Shown: positions 60,880-64,000 of the stretch, one piece after another
Layout of the letters: each line of letters starts with the position of its first letter
How positions within the stretch are numbered: position 1 is the stretch's first letter
Origin: Caulobacter sp.
Lineage (GTDB): Bacteria > Pseudomonadota > Alphaproteobacteria > Caulobacterales > Caulobacteraceae
Direction of reading: 5' to 3'
DNA length: 64,000 bases
NCBI GenBank assembly: GCA_017745235.1
Contig: JAGHZU010000002.1
Coordinates: forward strand, 186,001 to 250,000
Position numbers and translations under genes: made by a program
Notes under the pieces: model-generated
What the model was told of the DNA's origin: nothing
The model's database searches: none
The model's input: only the letters and a program-made list of their open reading frames with translations

Positions 60880-62469
60880 GTGCCCGCCGCCCCCGACTAT
60901 CCGTCCGCCCCCGATCTCGTCGCCCCCAAGCGCGCCCTGCTGTCGGTCTCCGACAAGACCGGCCTGGTCGAGGCGGCCAAGGTCCTGCACGGAGCGGGCG
61001 TGGAACTGGTCTCGACGGGCGGCACCAAGGCGGCGATCGCCACGGCCGGCCTGCCGGTCAAGGACGTGTCGGACCTGACGGGCTTCCCCGAGATGATGGA
61101 CGGCCGGGTCAAGACCCTGCACCCCATCGTCCACGGCGGCCTTCTGGGCGTGCGCGACGCGCCGGAGCACGCCAAGGCCATGGCCGACCACGGCATCGGC
61201 GGCATCGATATCCTGTACGTGAACCTCTATCCGTTCGAGGCCACGGTCGCGAAGGGCGGCTCCTACGAGGAGTGCGTCGAGAACATCGACATCGGCGGCC
61301 CGGCGATGATCCGCTCGGCGGCCAAGAACCACGGCTACGTCGCCGTCTGCACCGATCCGTCAGACCTGGCCGAGGTGCTGGAGGCCCTGAAGGCCGGCGG
61401 GACCACGCTGGCCCTGCGCAAGACCCTGGCGGCTCGCGCCTACGCCCGCACGGCCGCCTACGACGCGGCCATCAGCGGCTGGTTCGCCCAGCAGCTGGGC
61501 CAGGACTTCCCGGCCCGCAAGGCCATCGCCGGCGAGCTGCGCCAGACCATGCGCTACGGCGAGAACCCGCACCAGAAGGCGGCCTTCTACACCTTCCCCA
61601 ATCCGCGCCCGGGCGTGGCCACCGCCACCCAGTTGCAGGGCAAGGAACTGAGCTACAACAACATCAACGACACCGACGCGGCGTTCGAGCTGATCGCCGA
61701 GTTCGATCCGGCCCAGGGTCCGGCGGTGGCGATCATCAAGCACGCCAATCCCTGCGGCGTGGCCGTGGGCGCCACCCAGCGCGAGGCCTATGAGCGAGCC
61801 CTGGCCTGCGACCCCACCAGCGCCTTCGGCGGCATCGTGGCGGTGAACTCGCGCCTGACCCGCGAGGCGGCCGAGGCCATGGTCGAGATCTTCACCGAGG
61901 TGGTGATCGCCCCCGAAGCCGACGACGACGCCGTGGCCGTGTTCGCGGCCAAGAAGAACCTGCGCCTGCTGGTCACCGGCGGCCTGCCCGATCCGCTGTC
62001 GACCGGCGACACGTTCAAGAGCGTGGCTGGCGGCTTCCTCGTGCAATCGCGCGACGACGCCCGCATCAAGGCTTCGGACCTGAAGATCGTCACCCAGCGC
62101 CAGCCAACCGACGAGGAGGTGCGCGACATGTTGTTCGCCTTCACCGTGGGCAAGCACGTGAAGTCCAACGCGATCGTCTACGCCCGCGCGGGCCAGACCC
62201 TGGGCGTCGGCGCCGGCCAGATGAACCGCAAGGACAGCGCCCGCATCGCGGCGCTTCGCGCCGCCGATTTCGGTCTCGATCTCCGTGGGTGCGCCTGCGC
62301 TTCGGAAGCCTTCTTCCCGTTCGCCGACGGCCTCATCCAGGCGGCGGAGGCCGGCGCCACGGCCATCATCCAGCCGGGCGGCTCCATGCGCGACCCCGAG
62401 GTGATCGAGGCGGCCGACAAGCTGGGCCTCACCATGGCCTTCACCGGCGTGCGCGTGTTCCGCCACTAG
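60880..62469 (+). CDS. purH: bifunctional AICAR transformylase/IMP cyclohydrolase
   Basis: Starting at the GTG at 60880 the protein has 529 residues, exactly the size of E. coli PurH. The start is chosen because AGAGGAG lies 6 nt upstream and the remaining 31 in-frame codons are arginine-rich. The N-terminal IMP cyclohydrolase (MGS-like) domain has [18 protein letters not shown] and STGGTKAAI. The C-terminal transformylase has [26 protein letters not shown] with the catalytic Lys-His, and the final [29 protein letters not shown]. It carries out the last two steps of de novo IMP synthesis. The downstream hydrolase begins 10 nt after its stop, indicating co-transcription. Confidence 0.97.
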   Translation: MPAAPDYPSAPDLVAPKRALLSVSDKTGLVEAAKVLHGAGVELVSTGGTKAAIATAGLPVKDVSDLTGFPEMMDGRVKTLHPIVHGGLLGVRDAPEHAKAMADHGIGGIDILYVNLYPFEATVAKGGSYEECVENIDIGGPAMIRSAAKNHGYVAVCTDPSDLAEVLEALKAGGTTLALRKTLAARAYARTAAYDAAISGWFAQQLGQDFPARKAIAGELRQTMRYGENPHQKAAFYTFPNPRPGVATATQLQGKELSYNNINDTDAAFELIAEFDPAQGPAVAIIKHANPCGVAVGATQREAYERALACDPTSAFGGIVAVNSRLTREAAEAMVEIFTEVVIAPEADDDAVAVFAAKKNLRLLVTGGLPDPLSTGDTFKSVAGGFLVQSRDDARIKASDLKIVTQRQPTDEEVRDMLFAFTVGKHVKSNAIVYARAGQTLGVGAGQMNRKDSARIAALRAADFGLDLRGCACASEAFFPFADGLIQAAEAGATAIIQPGGSMRDPEVIEAADKLGLTMAFTGVRVFRH

Positions 62470-62479
62470 GGAGCCTCGC

Positions 62480-63253
62480 ATGCCCGCCGCTGGCCTCAAG
62501 GCCCTGGACTGGGGCGCCGAAGTCGCCAAGGCCTCGAAGGTGTTCAAGCCTTGGGGGCCGGGCCCCTTTCCGGTAGCGCTGATCCTGCATGGCTGCGGCG
62601 GCAAGACCCCGTTCCTGGAGGACTACGCCCGGGTCGCCGTCGAGTCGGGTTGGGCGGCCGTGGTGGTCGACTCCTTCGCTCCGCGGGGCATCTCTCCGCT
62701 GGCCGCCAAGCTCTTGGTCTGCACCGGCGCGCGCCTGCACGGCCTGCGCCGGTCGGGCGACATCTTCGCGATGATCGAATGGCTGCGCACCCAGGACTGG
62801 GCCGACGCCGGGCGGGTGCTCCTGGCCGGCTGGAGCCATGGAGGCTGGGCGATCATGGACGGCTACGCCATCGGGACCAACGCCGCCCGCGCCACAGGTG
62901 TCGCCGACGCCGACCCCGCCGCCCTGCGCGCGGCGGTCAAGGGCGCGTTCCTGGTCTATCCGTTCGCCTACTTCCCCTCCCTGACCAGCAATCGGGGCTG
63001 GGGACAGAACGCCCCGCCGGTGTTCGCCGTGCTGGGCGGCAAGGATCAGGTGGTGGGCTGGAAGCATCCCCAAAGGGCGCTGGACCGGCTGGTCGCCGAC
63101 GGGGTGGCGGTCGAGACCGTGTTCCACGCCGACGCCACCCACGCCTTCGACGACGATCACGCCAACGATCCGCGCGCCCGCTACCGGCCCGACCTGTTCG
63201 CGCGGGTGAAGGCCGACCTGGCCTCGGCTCTCGAGAGGGCCGCCAGGGCCTAG
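62480..63253 (+). CDS. dienelactone hydrolase-like alpha/beta hydrolase
   Basis: The 257-residue protein is a dienelactone-hydrolase-type alpha/beta hydrolase. It has the oxyanion region ALILHGCGGKTPFLEDYA, the nucleophile elbow VLLAGWSHGGWAIM with Ser rather than the Cys of true dienelactone hydrolases, an acid in VLGGKDQVVG and the His in ADATHAFDDDHAND. No signal peptide, so cytoplasmic. It starts 10 nt after purH and is probably on the same transcript, although no purine-related role is obvious. Substrate unknown. Confidence 0.88.
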   Translation: MPAAGLKALDWGAEVAKASKVFKPWGPGPFPVALILHGCGGKTPFLEDYARVAVESGWAAVVVDSFAPRGISPLAAKLLVCTGARLHGLRRSGDIFAMIEWLRTQDWADAGRVLLAGWSHGGWAIMDGYAIGTNAARATGVADADPAALRAAVKGAFLVYPFAYFPSLTSNRGWGQNAPPVFAVLGGKDQVVGWKHPQRALDRLVADGVAVETVFHADATHAFDDDHANDPRARYRPDLFARVKADLASALERAARA

Positions 63254-63380
63254 CACGCGGACTCGGCTGGGTTGCGGCGGTGCTCGAGCCCTCGCTCCTC
63301 GTCATCTCGGAAGCCTCGCAGGGCTGTTCGGGCCCCAGGGCCGCCGCATCGCATGCCCCTGGTCCCGACTCTGCGATCCG

Positions 63381-64000
63381 CTACGCGGCCAAGGCGGTCT
63401 CGGTCACCGGCTGGCGGCGCAAGGGCATCGGGCCGCGATAGGCTAGCCGCCACAGCCACTCCAGCGGCCCCATGGTGAAGCGCGCCATCCACCAGTGCGA
63501 CCACAGGATCTGCAGGGTCCAGATCGCCACCACGATCCCGGCCAGGGCCGGGCGATCCAGCTTGCCATAGAGGCCCGGCCCGCGTCCTCCGTAGGCGATG
63601 GCGGTCATCAGGATCGACTGGGTCAGGTAGTTGGTGAAGGCCATCTGTCCCACCGGCGCCAGAACGGCGGGAATGGCCCGCCAGACCCTGGCTCGCGCCG
63701 CCATCACCATCAGGCCGGCATAGCCCAGGCTGACCACCGGCGCAGTGGCGCTCTGCAGCCAGCGCGCCAGGTTGCGCACGGGATGAGCATGGTCGGGCAG
63801 GATCACGTACAGCGCTTCGGCCATGGCCACCACGGCCAGCGCGCCCAGGCCCGCCCCGATCAGGCCGCGATAGACACCGTCCGACGCCTTGCCGGTCAGG
63901 ACGCCCAGCTTGTAGAGCCCCATGCCCATCAGCATCAGCGACAGCACCAGCAAGGGCCACGAAGGCGGCCAGGTGGTGAAGCTGCCCCGGACGAAATCGG
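63381..64000 (-). CDS. DUF418 membrane protein (C-terminal part, runs off window)
   Basis: The frame is open from the stop at 63381 to the window end, about 206 residues, with the N-terminus lost. The part seen has several helices and DUF418 features: FTTWPPSWPLLVLSLMLMGMGLYKLGVL, then APVGQMAFTNYLTQSILMTAIAYGGRGPGLYG, and the conserved ending QILWSHWWMARFTMGPLEWLWRLAYRG. DUF418 proteins (YeiB-like) lie in the inner membrane and have no firm function; they resemble acyltransferase-type membrane proteins. It converges on the dienelactone-hydrolase-like gene across about 127 nt in which I see no other gene. Confidence 0.85.
   Translation of the reverse strand, partial: DFVRGSFTTWPPSWPLLVLSLMLMGMGLYKLGVLTGKASDGVYRGLIGAGLGALAVVAMAEALYVILPDHAHPVRNLARWLQSATAPVVSLGYAGLMVMAARARVWRAIPAVLAPVGQMAFTNYLTQSILMTAIAYGGRGPGLYGKLDRPALAGIVVAIWTLQILWSHWWMARFTMGPLEWLWRLAYRGPMPLRRQPVTETALAA

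Overview
The window is GC-rich DNA with almost no non-coding space. It looks like a chromosome segment of an alphaproteobacterium of the Caulobacterales (Caulobacter/Phenylobacterium-like). This is inferred from three large TonB-dependent receptors of the Caulobacter/Xanthomonas type, a PrnA-like flavin halogenase beside one of them, LacI-like operators in front of receptor genes, and a housekeeping block (pyrF, rsmB, rpe, heparinase-like, pgm, purH) whose order resembles my memory of Caulobacter genomes. No tRNA, rRNA, IS element, phage gene or CRISPR array was seen.

Layout. 1-5.5 kb: a leftward run of a catalase-like peroxidase, a SnoaL-like protein, a 170-aa unknown, a DyP-type peroxidase and a truncated MFS exporter, preceded by a TPR regulator. 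5.6-10.3 kb: an SDR and a two-component system whose sensor kinase carries a periplasmic propeller. 10.4-18.4 kb: accessory metabolism with a carotenoid/stilbene cleavage dioxygenase overlapping an exported hydrolase, an aldo/keto reductase, an exported VOC protein, an exported ABM-fold protein, a LysR regulator and a DUF1254/DUF1214 protein. 19.0-24.8 kb: a TonB receptor, an unknown PcfJ-like protein and a MarR-GNAT fusion with a palindromic operator. 24.8-32.8 kb: ybaK and a glycan locus (GH3 glucosidase, flavin halogenase, TonB receptor), with one identical 16-bp operator before both the GH3 gene and the receptor. 33.3-39.2 kb: flavin amine oxidase, M19 dipeptidase and TonB receptor transcribed leftward, with a tandem glycine riboswitch pointing at them. 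39.4-53.6 kb: mixed genes (aldo/keto reductase, two MFS exporters, LysR, acyltransferase, argG, kup, Rrf2 regulator, CPA2 antiporter, flavodoxin-like quinone reductase, SDR, MarC). 53.7-64.0 kb: core genes pyrF, SdhAF4-like, rsmB, rpe, heparinase-like, pgm, SnoaL-like, purH, a dienelactone-hydrolase-like gene and a truncated DUF418 membrane protein.

How the genes fit together. The two receptor loci at 25-39 kb look like outer-membrane uptake systems joined to periplasmic hydrolases: GH3 for a beta-glucan oligosaccharide, and dipeptidase plus amine oxidase for small peptides or amino acids. The glycine riboswitch suggests the second locus responds to glycine. A second family of palindromes (GACAACGYTGTC) lies before the antiporter at 48.4 kb and between the MFS exporter and the flavodoxin-like gene at 51 kb. 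That would suit an electrophile or efflux response, but the regulator is unknown.
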